A DNA stretch of 64,000 bases, from positions 3,800,491 to 3,864,490 of the forward strand of contig BROE01000015.1 in the NCBI GenBank assembly GCA_036571765.1. The letters run 5' to 3'. The notes beneath the pieces were generated by a model, which was not told the origin of the DNA, did no database searches, and saw only the letters and a program-made list of their open reading frames with translations. The position numbers were made by a program, and so were the translations under genes. Positions within the stretch are counted from its first letter, which is position 1, and the number at the start of each line of letters is the position of its first letter. Source of the DNA: Plecoglossus altivelis. Its lineage: Eukaryota > Chordata > Actinopteri > Osmeriformes > Plecoglossidae. This document shows positions 25,001 through 38,000 of the stretch, piece by piece.

Positions 25001-28000
25001 ATCACTCTCTCTCTCTCCGTAACCCTGCCACCGCTCACCCCTCCTCTTGCCTTCGCCTCATCTGCTACAAGGTACTGATCCAGGTTCTTGCGCTTCTCCG
25101 TCCCAGAACTCTCCCGCGATGCCAGAGGTTCGGGAGCTTTCAGACGCGCTGCCGGATATGCCCATGGACCCCATCACCGGGGTGGGGGTGGTGGCCTCCA
25201 GGAACAGGGCGCCCACAGGATATGATGTGGTGAGTACGTCAATGCAGTAACTGGGAAGCAGGTATTTGAAGTGAGGCCTCTTTCAACAAAGTTGTAACGA
25301 TTTTTTACGATTTTTTTTCTTACCTTGATAAAAGCTACTATTTATTTTATTATTAATATTATTTAGAAATGTATATCTGCATGTGCATTTGTCAAATGAC
25401 TGCTACAGTGTGAGAAGCAACATACCATCCACCCCAGTGGCCATTGTTCCATGTTACAGACCTTTTGGTTTTCAGACATGAAAGGTGTTTCTGCTCTGTG
25501 ATGAACTCCACTCCAGTTCACTTGCGCATAACCTTGAGGAATAAATTAACCGATGCCCTTCGTGGCCACAAGATAGCTTGGCCACAGTTCAGGGTGGAAG
25601 CTTGACAGAAGGGGTGGAGCCTCCCTGTCGGTGAGGGAAAGGGGAGGGGCTTATTTGTAGACATAACAAAGAGCAGAGCAAAACGCTGGGCTGTCGACCC
25701 ATGGTTTGCCCAAGAGGCGTCTTTCACATGCCTTTCACCGCACGCCCCTCTCTTTCTTGTCTCCACAATTGTTGAATGGAAAATCACATTTGCTTTTCCG
25801 GGTGAGAAATTCTGGCATTCACTGTGGTCTGCCAATAATGGTTGTTCTCCTTGCTAAAAAAGGACTGCATCTTTGATGAGTTAAGACACGAGTGACTTAG
25901 CAGAATTCAAGTAGGAACTACGTAAAGTTACCGCCTGCAACAAGTTTTCCAAACCAGCTCATCTTTAGATATCGGCCGGTCCAGGACCCAGGGGTTCTGA
26001 GGGAGAAAGTTCTAAAGGAGCCACATCTCATTTAATCAGACGTGATGATCACGCGCTGTCTGAACCTGAGACCCGCTCAAGCTACGCCTTGATCCTCTCT
26101 GTTCCAGTGAACCGGAAGGCGAGATGAGAGCAGGGGATAAATATCCTTCTGCTTGTTGTTTACAATATGCTACAAACCACATACACAAAGGCATGTGATT
26201 GTTATCCCGCACAATGGAGCCCAGTTTGTTCCTCAGCAGACAGGGATGTTTGTGGGATATTTGTCGGAGGGACCATTATAACTTCATCGAAAACCGACAA
26301 GGCTGTGAATTGTTGAGTGGACTTGGATGTCGATGTACTTCAGGCCTTTAACCGCAATTAGAAAAGAACGAAATGAAGAGGAACAAACGCTTTGGGTTTG
26401 AAGGAGGCCGTCATAGCTCTTTCAGCAATGTGTCCTTGCTGGTGAAGGAGGGAATGATTAACCTGGCCCTTGAAACATCACCTCCTCCCCCCCTCACCCC
26501 TTCTTCTTCTTTTGGAGATCAAAGATGCTGCATGCAGTCTTGGAGACGGCCCCCATACAGCAGCGAGGATGGATGCTTGTCTTACTTTGTTTGGTCTTTC
26601 CAGCTGCGTCTCTCCCCCCTGACAGAGAGCAGAGCAACATTCCCAGTATAAGACTAGAAGGTACAGGACATAGCTAGCTGTCATGTGAATGTTCTCCTGG
26701 CTGGCCTGGCTAACCCCCCCCCCCCATCCTCTGTTGGCTCAGACAACTGACTTTCCCACAGACAGAGAGCTCTTCATTGTCTCCCATGCGAACAGTGGAT
26801 GACTTTGTCGTCCACTTTCTTTTCATGACGAATCTTCTGTGGAACTGGATTCTGGGTAGAGCCGTTTGTGTGGAATTCTTCGTCGGATATTAATGGTGTT
26901 TTATCTTTTTCATTCTTGGTTTAATTTGAACCTCCCACAGTGCTCCATCAACGTGCCGAGGGTTGAAATTGACTAATCATTGTTCCTGGTTAGTGTTAAA
27001 AAAAATTGTATTAATGAAAAAATACCTCAATATTAATCGTGAAATAATAAACAGGTCGTAGAATCTTTTACCTAGTTCAGTAGTGAAACAGTGCAACAAC
27101 AGATACCTTTTGCTCATTGCTTTGTCATGGAGGCTCATTCTAATCCGAGGCAATGCTCACTGACCTGTGATCACGGGCAGGCAAATGGTCAAGGCTGGAC
27201 TTCGGCAAGTTCCTAACCTACACACACGCCCCTTTCCTTTGATCCATACAGCTGTTTTCCCTTCCTACGTCCTCCCGAGGGAGCAGTACCAGCCCGTGCC
27301 AGCATTACGTCCCTGTATCCCCCTCTCTCATCGAGCCGTGACCCTCTGTGTCCGCCCCCCCCCCTCATGGGTCTCTTAGCAGGACGCGGTGTGGGTCGAC
27401 ATAGGAAGCGAGGCCGGGGTGAAGAGCGTTGAGGCAGGGAGCAGTACTATTACAGAGCGCCTTCACCTTCCCCCATGGGACCTTCCCTCTTTGCTCCTAT
27501 GGTTCTCTATTCTCTCCTGCTTCATTCGTCTAGAGGGATTGTTCCCATACTTGGGTCATCCTGTTGGGAAAGTTCATAACACTCACTGAAGTTGACAGGT
27601 ATTGTTTTGTTTGAGGAACTAAGCACCAAAGGAAACAGGAATAAGGGTAACTCCTGAAAAGTGGGGCTTATTAGCTGTTCTGGTTAAGAACACCAAGGTC
27701 TTTTTTTTTTTTACATGGATCCCTTTGAAACCAGGTCTGCTTGGCACAGATACTCTTCTCACTTAGGCTAAATGATTAGTGGTTTTGAGTGGCTTCAAAC
27801 CAGGCGTGGTGAACTAATCTTGTTGCCATGGAGCAGCTGAGGACTGCTTTGTGTGTGGGCAGCTTTTCTGCCGTGTGTGCTGGCATGCATGAATTGGCTT
27901 GAATATCATCACCATAGGAAGTCCATTCCAGGTTTAAGGATAAAAAAACACAATTAGGAGAAAGAGTAGACGTACAACACGATATCCAACTTAAGTAGGA

Positions 28001-31000
28001 TGCTATTTTTAGCTTGGTGTTGTTTTTGAGATCTTTTTTTATTTTTTTTAACTAGAAAAGCACAAATCCTCATTATCCAAGGCTTCCAATGAACATTCTG
28101 CTGTCCTACAGGTTTCCCAGACAACCGATGGTCTGGATGCGGACCTTTGGAAAGACGGTCTCTTCAAATCCAAGGTGACGCGCTACCTCTGCTTCACCAG
28201 AGTCTTCTCCAAAGAAAATGTAAGTGCTCAACCTCCATCTAAATTGTTCCCAAGCTGCCAGTGGACCATTAGTCTCTAATGTGATTTTATTTTTAATTTA
28301 TTGTTCGTTTTTTAATAACCGTTGCGTCTTGTCTAAGAGCACCCCAACCAAGAATTGTGCTAACATTTCTGTTCAGACCATTTTTTTTCAGCCAAAAAGC
28401 CATTCTGGCTTGTGATTATTGGTGGTCTAAAATTAGTGAAGCGTTGGGCTGCAGCTTCTTCTCCAGACGATTGTCTGTGGTTAGAAACGCATATAGCATG
28501 TGACTCATACGCTGGTCTTTTCCCCCTCGTAAAAGTCATCGCATATGAAAACGCCACCTGGATTTTTTTTTTTTTTCTGGCAGCATGTCGCTCAAAGCGA
28601 GAAACGGATTGTACTGCCGTCTTCATTGAAACAAAGGGTCACGTTAAAAATGGATATGAGCAAGTTCCAAATGCCCTTCCTGTTCCAATATTTGAATGAC
28701 TTTCCAAATGAAGCAGGTACTCCTTCAAGATGGCGGATTCCCCTGTGTTAGCGTTCAATCTGAGGCTGTGGGTTTCGCAAATCAATAGTCAACATTTCCA
28801 CTCACATGCATGGTATTACGTATCCTTCGCCAGGTCGTTCCCCAAAAGCAATCCATTTTATCTAAGTGAGTAAGCAACAAATGATTTTCTGCCGAACAAT
28901 GGGACAGTTTATCTTTAAGTCATTCCAGTGCTCAATGGAAACCCCTCTACTGAGTATTTCACACAACCCCCCCCCTCCCCCACTCCCCATCTCTATTTTC
29001 ACTGGCTTTACAGCAGCAGCCAAACGAAAGGCAGAATTCCTTCAAAGCCTCAGATTTGTACGGGTGATAGCAGGGAGGTAGGGAGGGGGGGTTAGGCAGG
29101 CCGAGCTCTCAGGGAAACGCGTTACCCAGCCGTACTTCAACGCTGCCTGTCTGCACGTTGAAGGGACTGATAAAGGCGAGTCGATAACTTATCTCCTACG
29201 AAGGCAATCCAACAAAGGGCCGCCTCTTCGCCGAGCGCTAAGAGAGGCCAGGTTTGGCCCTCCAAATAGCCACGCGGCAAACAATTACATTCCCTCTCCT
29301 CCGCGACTGTCCATCAAACTAAGGCTAACGTCCGTTCAGTTTCCCGCCATGTTGACGTGTGACCAGACGTGACAGTTCCATCAACAAAAGCTATTTTGTC
29401 TGCCAATCAATACGTGGCCCCGGCGTAATTATCTGTGACAAAAACAGATACTGTGAAATTAGCCATCGAAGTACGCGATGGAAACACTGTGAGGCTGTGA
29501 TTTATTACTGGCACACAAAGGCTGGGGGGGGGAGGTGCGTCAGGGAAGGTACCCGGTCTTCTTTAACGGAAACGTTGTCAGCACGCGTGCGGTGCGGGAC
29601 AGGGGGAAACGGGCCGGGTTCTGCCTTCGTCACAGCTCAGGAATGGAACCTTGACAGGCGTGTGGTTTGTGTCATCTTCTGGTTTTGATGCGCTCACTTT
29701 CTGTCTGTCTTTTTTTAAATCTCTCCTCAGAGTCATTTAGGGAATGTTCTGGTGGATATGAAGCTCATCGACATCAAAGATACCCTGCCTGTTGGGTTCA
29801 TCCCTATTCAAGAGACTGTCGATACACGTAAGCAACGTTTGAATCACTCTTCTCCAGCTTCATTTGACTTCAGAACAGCGATAGATAAAAAGAAAATAAA
29901 TATACAAACCCATACTTGCATTCAGAGGACCTGAAAGTTCAACAGCTTGAAAGCATCTTTCGCATCTATACGCAGGCCATCTTTGTCTTTCAGAGGGTCA
30001 AGAGTTCATGCGATTTAGTGGATTTACATGGGCTGCATGCTCTTTTAATTCGACTGGTGTGTGTTAAACGTCTGTCGGATGTTTTTTCATGTCTTCCTTT
30101 GTGGATGGAGAGGAAGCTGGGCTTGTAACAGCCTTTTCTCCCCCACAGGGCGGATTTATTATTTAAAGACAGTAACATGACCACACAAGTGTAATGACAC
30201 TCCTCTCTTTCTCTCTTGACCTCTTGTGGTATCTCCTTTCTACCCATTCTCTCTCTTTCATTGCCCCCCCCTTTCTTGCTCTGCCCCCCACCTCCCTTAT
30301 CCCCTCTCTATTTCTCTCCCTCCTTCTCTCCTTTCTTTCTTCTCTCTCCCCCCTCTTTCTCCCCTGTCCTCTCTCCCACTCCTCTCTCTCTCTCCCTCTT
30401 CCTTTCTCCCTCCCTCTCTCTCCCTCTTCCTCTCTCCCTCCCTGACCACACACAGAGGAGCAGGCCTTTCGGAAGAGGAGGCTGTGTATCAAGTTTATCC
30501 CTCGGGACTCCACAGAGGCAGCCATCTGCGATATTCGGATTATGGGGAGGTCCAAGCAAGCCCCACCACAGTACACGTTCATAGGGTGGGTACTAGGGGT
30601 GGACGGTGCGAACCCTAGAGAAATATACCAGGAGAAATTAGCCTTCCGATGTAGACTTTGACTATACCCTGCGAACCGTGATAGAGCTTTTCGGAAAGAA
30701 GTTTTGTCACAGCTCCATTCACTCCAGGCACCGCAATAAATTTACTGCACTGAACTTTTAACTCAAACATCCCAAGCAATCTTGCACATTGCCCTTAACC
30801 AGTATTGCGGAGATGGAAGACAGACCCTGTGTTGGGGTTGAAACCTTCGGTTTGATATGACTCGATTTCAGACGTTTACAGAGACTTAGACATCATGAAT
30901 GCAGCATAGAAGAGTGTATGGGCCAGGGATGCTAGAAAAATATGGCATGTTGATTAGAATTAGGAAATGTTTTATATAGGCCAACAGACTAGTGTTCAAC

Positions 31001-32032
31001 CATTTAATCATTCATTATAGCTAGCTCAGTACCATATACACAAAGTTCTCTTGATGTCTAGTAAACATATTGTTGAAGCCTGTAGTATTGTAGTATTAGC
31101 ATGCAGTGTCAGCTCTTTCCGTGGCAAAGCACCGCAAAAGTTGTAAAAATTCAACTCATGCAGCGCACTTGCTGTACCCCATCTGGATTGCATTCTATCG
31201 AAGAAAGTGGACTACAATTTAGTTTTCATGAATATGTTTTGATAGATACCCTTACCATCCATGCTTCAACTTTATACTATGAAACACATTGTTGGCCATA
31301 CTGTAGGCTGCCCCGCCCAGGCACTGATGTTAACAGGCCTGTTTCTGGGCACAGTCTGTAGGATAGCGAACATAGTAATTGGCTGGCCATCAAAATAGGT
31401 CACTTAGCCTGGATCATTTCACCGTGAGCATGCTTTCCTTTACATTTTACAGCCACTCTTTTTTCATTTTCAGCCTATATACATGGTTTAAATCAACCTT
31501 TCCCCTAATGCCTATATAACTACATGCTGACGTGCGCTTGATTAAGAGGCTGTGGTTGGCTTGCAGAGAGCTGAACAACATGGGGATCTGGTATCGCATG
31601 GGTAAGGTCCCACGGGCCCAGGACTGCCAGCAGACTCCAACCACCAACAACATCCAGAACATCAACTCAACAGCAAACTCGGTCCCAACGGCGCCGATGC
31701 CCAAGTAAGCCCCACGTCGAAGCTCGCAGTCTCACTGCTGCGTCATGACAACCGTGTGCAACGCTGATGGTTTAATGTGTGTGTTGGGTTAACTCACGCC
31801 CACACTTCTGAGAGGTGGCATGAGTGCACGACTCACGACATCTCCGCTGCGTTCGTGACCGAGATGTCTGTGTAGGGAGCAGTGTTCTGCCCACAGCCAC
31901 GCACACACACACCTACACACGCAAACACATATACACATACACATACACACACACCTACCTACACAAACACATATACACACACCTACCTACCTACACATAC
32001 ATACATACACAAACACATACATACATACACAA

Positions 32033-32071
<39 letters not shown>

Positions 32072-35000
32072 CATATACACATATGTACACACACACACAC
32101 ACATACATAAAGAAGAACAGCCCACAGCTGTTGTCCCTAGATGGAGAACAGAAAATGGTGACAGCGTTGAATAATGCTGTTTTTACAAGACAGCGAGGAT
32201 AGCAGCACAGTCTTTGGTCTGGAAGATGGTTATCTTCTAAATATGTCCTCTGTCTAACTTCAACCAGAGAAGCAGCGGAGATCTTATCTGGCTCATTCTT
32301 TTATTTTGTAGGTATAAGTTGGGTTCATTATTTAATCCAAATGTATTTTAACATGGGCACAACAAACAACATCAGTTTATCCAAAGGGATGTACACTCAA
32401 AATAGCAAAACGAGAAAAAGTAGCAAAATAGCTAAGTCAACACAAACACAAAAGACCTGTTGAATATAAAACAAAGACGACGAAAGGCAACACACGTCCT
32501 GAGTTTGATGCCAGGCAATAACTGTGTTTTAAGACAGGGTTTAAAAACAGCTCGCAGAACGGCCAGCTTAACACGCAGAGGGAACTCGTTCCAGAGTTTG
32601 GGGTTTCTGCAGCTGACTGTCCGACATGGCAGGCCTAGGTCACTTCTTTTGATGCTGGCTCAGGTCCAGCGCACTAGAATAAGACGGCACTCAAGCCAGA
32701 CCGCTGTCCAACTCCACTGAAGTGGATGTTCTGAACACTTCATAGCGCCATAGCAAGTAGTGGTGGCGGCACACAGCCAATGGAAACTGCCAAGAGCACT
32801 TACAAAAAAAAAGAAAAAAGAACTTGGCTGCCAGATCAGGACAGTCATCCCAAAGCAGTTGATATCACGTGTGTAGCGAGGGTGATACCTGCACTTACGG
32901 TACGCAGCTTTTGAGTGCTTGGAAGCCTCTTACTTGAAGTAGGGCCAGGGGTCGACATCTTGAAGGAAACAGGAAACCAGCTGGAAACCAGTCCAGCTGT
33001 TTCCTCTCCTGATGCTCTTCCACTGCTCCTGTCTCAGCTAATTTCACTGTCACGCCTGTTAGATCTTCTGGCACGTTGTTCAAACAGTTACAACAGCTTT
33101 TACGTTCTACTATAAAGACAAAAACTAGACGAGAAGGCAGGAAGTGACGTTGCCCTGTCCTCCCTTGTATTCATCTTCTTTGCCTCGTATTTAATGACAG
33201 CGTCTGAGCCCGCACTGAGAGCGAACTCTCGGTACCGTTTGAAGGCCAGCACTGAACGAAGGTGGAAAGAATCCAATCCCAATCATCTGCGTATATTAAA
33301 TGGTTGAGGATTGTTACCAACCATACAGCCGATGCCACAGCTGTTTAGCAGCTGCGATGGGTGGATCGTACGGATGTTAAAGAAAGGGAAACGGGATGCT
33401 TCCCTGTCTAACTCCGTTGCGTATATTTAACGACGCAAAACAGTAACTCCGTTTCATATGCATTGACTGATGAGTAGACCGAAACGCCAGAATTCTCACC
33501 ATCAAATGCTTTAGAGCCATAAGTATTTTAAAGTATTTCGGAATGATGCTTTTTGTACCCATCTTAAATCTCCTTTTAATATACATCTGTGTCAGCGTGT
33601 TTCTCTGTGCTAAACCCAAACAGTTTTTTTTCTCATTGTTGTTTGGGGCAGAGACGGTTGACGTTGTAAACAAGCGTATTTACAGTTTTCATTCCACCCT
33701 TATTGATGGGTGTTTGGGCTGCGGCCACTCAAGCAATCAAACCCAGCCAGGCTCATCTCTGGAAAGAGCAGCCAAACCATATCTGTCAGCTCCATCTATG
33801 TTTGTGAAATATCATGCCGCCCCTTCAGAATCCTATCGCAGACGCGATATTCTCCCTCCTCTACTTCCTCTGATTCAACCTTTTGAGACAGACAGGAAGT
33901 CTTCATTAATGCTGTCAAGTTGCCAATACCTTAGATTGACGTCAACCTTTTTAAAAATTCTCCATTGTCGTAAGCAGGGCATGTCCAGGCGCTGATGGCC
34001 GTGGTGAGGTTATAAAGTCGGCCGTATCAAGTAGAATGAGACGGAGACCACAGCCAGATGCCTGTTTGTAAATACCACTGACTGTTGCACTTGCTGGAAG
34101 GTGCTGGAAGGCACGCTGGTTTTAGCTCAAATTGCTTTACGCTATTTTGGAATTACAGCATTTTGATGTGAAAGTGTACTTTCCACTCCTTTGAACGTTG
34201 ATGAGTTAAAATATTTTGTATGGGGATTTACGGAGGTATTCAAAGAAATCAGTAAAAATTGTATTTTCATTTGCATGTGTGGCCTTTCGATATTACATGA
34301 TGGATGTAAAGAACCTAGGAAGGAAGGAAGCGTTTGTAGGGTTTTATAGTCAAGGCTCATCTGCAACTCCAGAGTCCCTAAATGATTACATCATGACATC
34401 GGCTGTCCACCCTCTTATTGTCAAGGGTGTAGCAGAGAAAGTGGACAAAAATGCAGCAGAATATATGTGGACAGGATTTGAAAAAATTAAAAAACGCTGA
34501 TACTCCAGAACTCTTGATCCACGCAGAAAAATACCGGGCCAAAAATAAACAGGGACACGGAGGACAAGACGAATCGCGTAAGAAACGCAACCAACCAGAC
34601 CAACGATCGGACGGAGCTTCCACAAGGGACGTACACATGGGGGGGATTACTGACAAGGGGCAGGTGTGTTGGTGTAGCTAGGAACCAGGGGAGAGATGAA
34701 GAGAGAGTAGAGACACACCCGCAGACTCACACACTAGGTATGCCCCAATACCCATACTATTATGGAGTCAAGGAGAACATTTCGTTTCCCCCAATACATA
34801 GCATGTCCAATACAGTCTGCCAGTAAAACCAGGATGTCCGACTGCATCCAGTTCGACTTTTCAAACCAGCTTGTCTCTTCTCTCTGTCTCTACTGGCCCC
34901 CAATCCTCTGCACAGCAGAAGATATGTCCCCATTGAGGCCCCCGTGGACACATACGTTTTAGTTTGAAAAATGTGTTATTGGGCAAACTACAAGGTCACG

Positions 35001-38000
35001 GCCGTAACACCTGTGTACACAAACATCCGACACATCACTGACGAATGAAACAAATTGCTGTCCGCCATCAAATGTAATGGCTAGCAAGCCATAAGACATA
35101 AATGGGTCAGGCGACCTGACTGAGTGACATGACATGTTCTTTTTGTCTCCTACAGGCATATATCTATGACTCTACCGGCCAGTTTCAGGGGGAAAAACAC
35201 AACGAGACCAGACTACGAGCATCAGAACTCCAACCTGTATGCCATATCAGGTTAGTCCCTTTCACCTACACTGTCCATTTGGTTTTGGGGGGTCAAAGAG
35301 ACGGTCTCATCGGCCGTTTATCACGAAAAAAAGATTTTCCTTCTTGTGAACTTATTTGATGTTGTCGATCACGTCGTGTTCTGATCCCAAGAACGAAATC
35401 AATCAAGTATGCATGCAACAGAAACGCACAAAAAATCCCCGGATATGAACCAAAAACAATTTTGAAACAGCCTCTACAGCGTCAGATGAAGGAAACTGCG
35501 AAGCATGTCTCCAAGATCTCGACATCACACGTAGCTAGCGCCGGCCACAGACGTCTTTTGATCTCCATGGTAACGGCGATTGGATATCAGCCACCTCAAG
35601 TAGCTGCACCTGCCTTTTTAATTTGCGTGTAATCGTCGAGAACAGCTAAGCCTCCCAATTAAAAAAAAGTGCCTTGACTCTTCCGGCAGTATCTCAGTAA
35701 TAAGACCCCTGCAGCAGTACGGCAGATTGACAGGTCCCCATTTTGAACATGAGCAGGAGGTGAATACAGAAGGGGGGATGGGAGGGAGGGGAGGGGAGGG
35801 AGGAGGGGGGTCCAGGACGAGGCAGAAAGATCCAGACAGGCATTGGTCTGTGGAGGAAGGGGAAAGAGAGGGGGATTGAGGGAGAAGAAGGGGTAGCAGG
35901 GTTATTCAGAGCTTGTAAATGCTCAATGTAATTTGCATATATTAATCCTCTGCGCTGTTCTGCCATATCGAGGACCCACGGGCCCCTCCCCCCCTCCTTC
36001 CTCCCCCTTCCTCCCCCTTCTCCCTCTGAAGTCTCTGAAGCTAAAATAGCAGTGACAGGCGAGGGTGCTCTCCATTTTCTACAGGATTTATGACTTGTGT
36101 AATTTGGGATCTTTTATTAATAAGCTCAGACAATCGTGTGCGTGTGCGTGCGCACGCTCTTAATTGTTCCAGATGGCACTTAGCTGGCTGATTATATGAA
36201 ACGACTTCTGTCTTATCCCGTCCCTATTCTTTTTCTCTTTACAAATGTGCCACTTTTTCTTTTGCGAGGGGGGGGGGGTTCCTTCTCTTTCCCCCCTCCC
36301 TGTATATTCCCTCATCTTTTCCAACCATATCTCCAGGTGATGTCAAGGTCATTATTTAAAGGCTTTCAAACGTTCAGAAAATATATTTCTTAATAAAAGT
36401 AAATCCTTCCGACCCATTTTTTTGGGGGGGGGGGTGGGGGTATCATTTTTGTTTCTCTTTAGCAGGCTGTTAACCCGACTTTAATTACATTTAGTCTCTT
36501 TTCCTATTTCGTTGAGGCACACAACGCTTGCTTTCCTGATGTCTAACGTTCTGAAACACTGCCAACGTTTCGTATCCAGCCACAGGTTAACCATCCCAGT
36601 GGTCACTGAGCTGATGTTAGGAAAGTATATAGCAAAGTGAGTCTAGATCTCCACATCCGCCTCTTGAGAAGTGAATCCCAATTTTTCATCCCCTGATGAA
36701 TACAGCCTCACCCAAATATGCCCTCAACAGCTTAACCCATTAAAGAGTTGATACAGATTCGTCATTTCAACGTGCATTAAAGATCCCCTAATGGCTTTTC
36801 AGACTATTTAAGTAAGTTATTAACGAGTGTTTAATGCCCTTTTTGAGAAACGGCCCTTTTTTATGATGGCTCTTCCTTGGCTGGCCAGCGGGTGATGGGT
36901 TAACGTGACAAAGACTTGAAACATGTAGAAAGCAAATTAAAGTATCGGCAGAATGAAAGAGATTTGTGACGATTGCGCAATAGTGTTCCGGGGTCAAGTT
37001 TTCGGGCGTCGAGTCAGGCATACTGAGAAGTCAAGTTTTGACTTGTAAAAGTCCAGTATGGACTTCTCAGTATGCCTGTCAAGAGCATAACTGGCAACTT
37101 TTCAAAAACAACCTGAAAGCGTGTTGATGAGTGCCATAATGAGCTAATTTGCCAAATTATAGTCAAAGTCATCATTTGCACAGCAGAACTGCTGTCGGTA
37201 TTTGTCGTAATTGAGGGTTCGCTCTCACACTCATGTTACTCCACCTCCTTGGCTTATATCCAGGCTGTTTTACAAACGTGTTTTGCTGGATTAGATCTCA
37301 GTTGCTACCGCTTCGGCTGAATATAGACCCAGTTCACCGTGGGTCAGTATCGGTGACAGATGTTTACCCCCCCCACTGTACTATAAACCAGCAGGAATAA
37401 TACCCTCCCAGATCCTAACCCTCTGGTCTTAGATTCTGATGATGATAAAGGGGGTACAGTGGAAAATCACCCCGTTTCGTCTTTAAACATTGGTCAAAGG
37501 TGGTTGAACAGGAAGGGCGAAATTTTGGTCGATTTATGTTTTTTTTCCACTGAAAGCATTTTCTGGTTCTTTTGTCTTTCAGCAATGGACGGAGTGCCTT
37601 TCATGATTTCGGAGAAGTTTTCTTGCGCCTCTAGTGATGTAAGTCTCTACGTACATGCGATTACTGTATGACTGTAATATTTAGATTTGGGGATCAGTTG
37701 AGCTGGTTAGGATTCCCTAAGCCCAACCTTGCACAAAATATCTAAAGGCATGAGATTCCTAGCCAACCTGACTTGCTTTTTATAAATCTTATTTAAATCT
37801 TAATATTACTGACAGATCAATTATATTGTTGTCTAACGACCTATGTACGTGTCTCTCAGCTGCAACAAGTCGATTTGATGGGTATCACAATCAAGTCCTT
37901 GGCAGAAATCGAAAAAGAGGTGAGTAAAAAACCCCACAAAAAAACCCCCAATCCAGATCATTTTGAAAATGTCAGACGGTTTTGAACTGGGACTCTAAGG

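Larger units (their letters stand above)
31705..35155 (+). other. mvb12b intron 6
   Basis: 3.45 kb, the largest intron of the gene. It contains a compound CA-rich microsatellite (31,898-32,106) and a stretch at about 32,540-32,850 that resembles a dispersed fish repeat. Open frames at 34,216-34,681 show no family I recognise and are treated as chance. Confidence 0.7.
35251..37582 (+). other. mvb12b intron 7
   Basis: 2.3 kb. It carries a G-rich quadruplex-type tract (35,772-35,811), a candidate non-coding element at 35,900-36,370, G runs at 36,268-36,278 and 36,424-36,433, and a 62-bp inverted repeat (37,016-37,077). No gene is visible. Confidence 0.7.

Noticed and set aside
30163..30582. Arg/Glu-rich and Ser/Leu/Pro-rich open frames on both strands
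   Set aside because: Translations of the polypyrimidine tract overlapping real exon 5.
31824..32202. Thr/His-rich open frames that might suggest a repeat protein or CRISPR-like array
   Set aside because: They are translations of the CA-rich microsatellite; there are no regular repeat-spacer units and this is eukaryotic DNA.
34216..34681. Open frames of 94 and 76 codons in mvb12b intron 6
   Set aside because: Lysine-rich text with no family I recognise, overlapping frames and no splice sites; treated as chance. A BLASTP hit to a transposon protein would overturn this.
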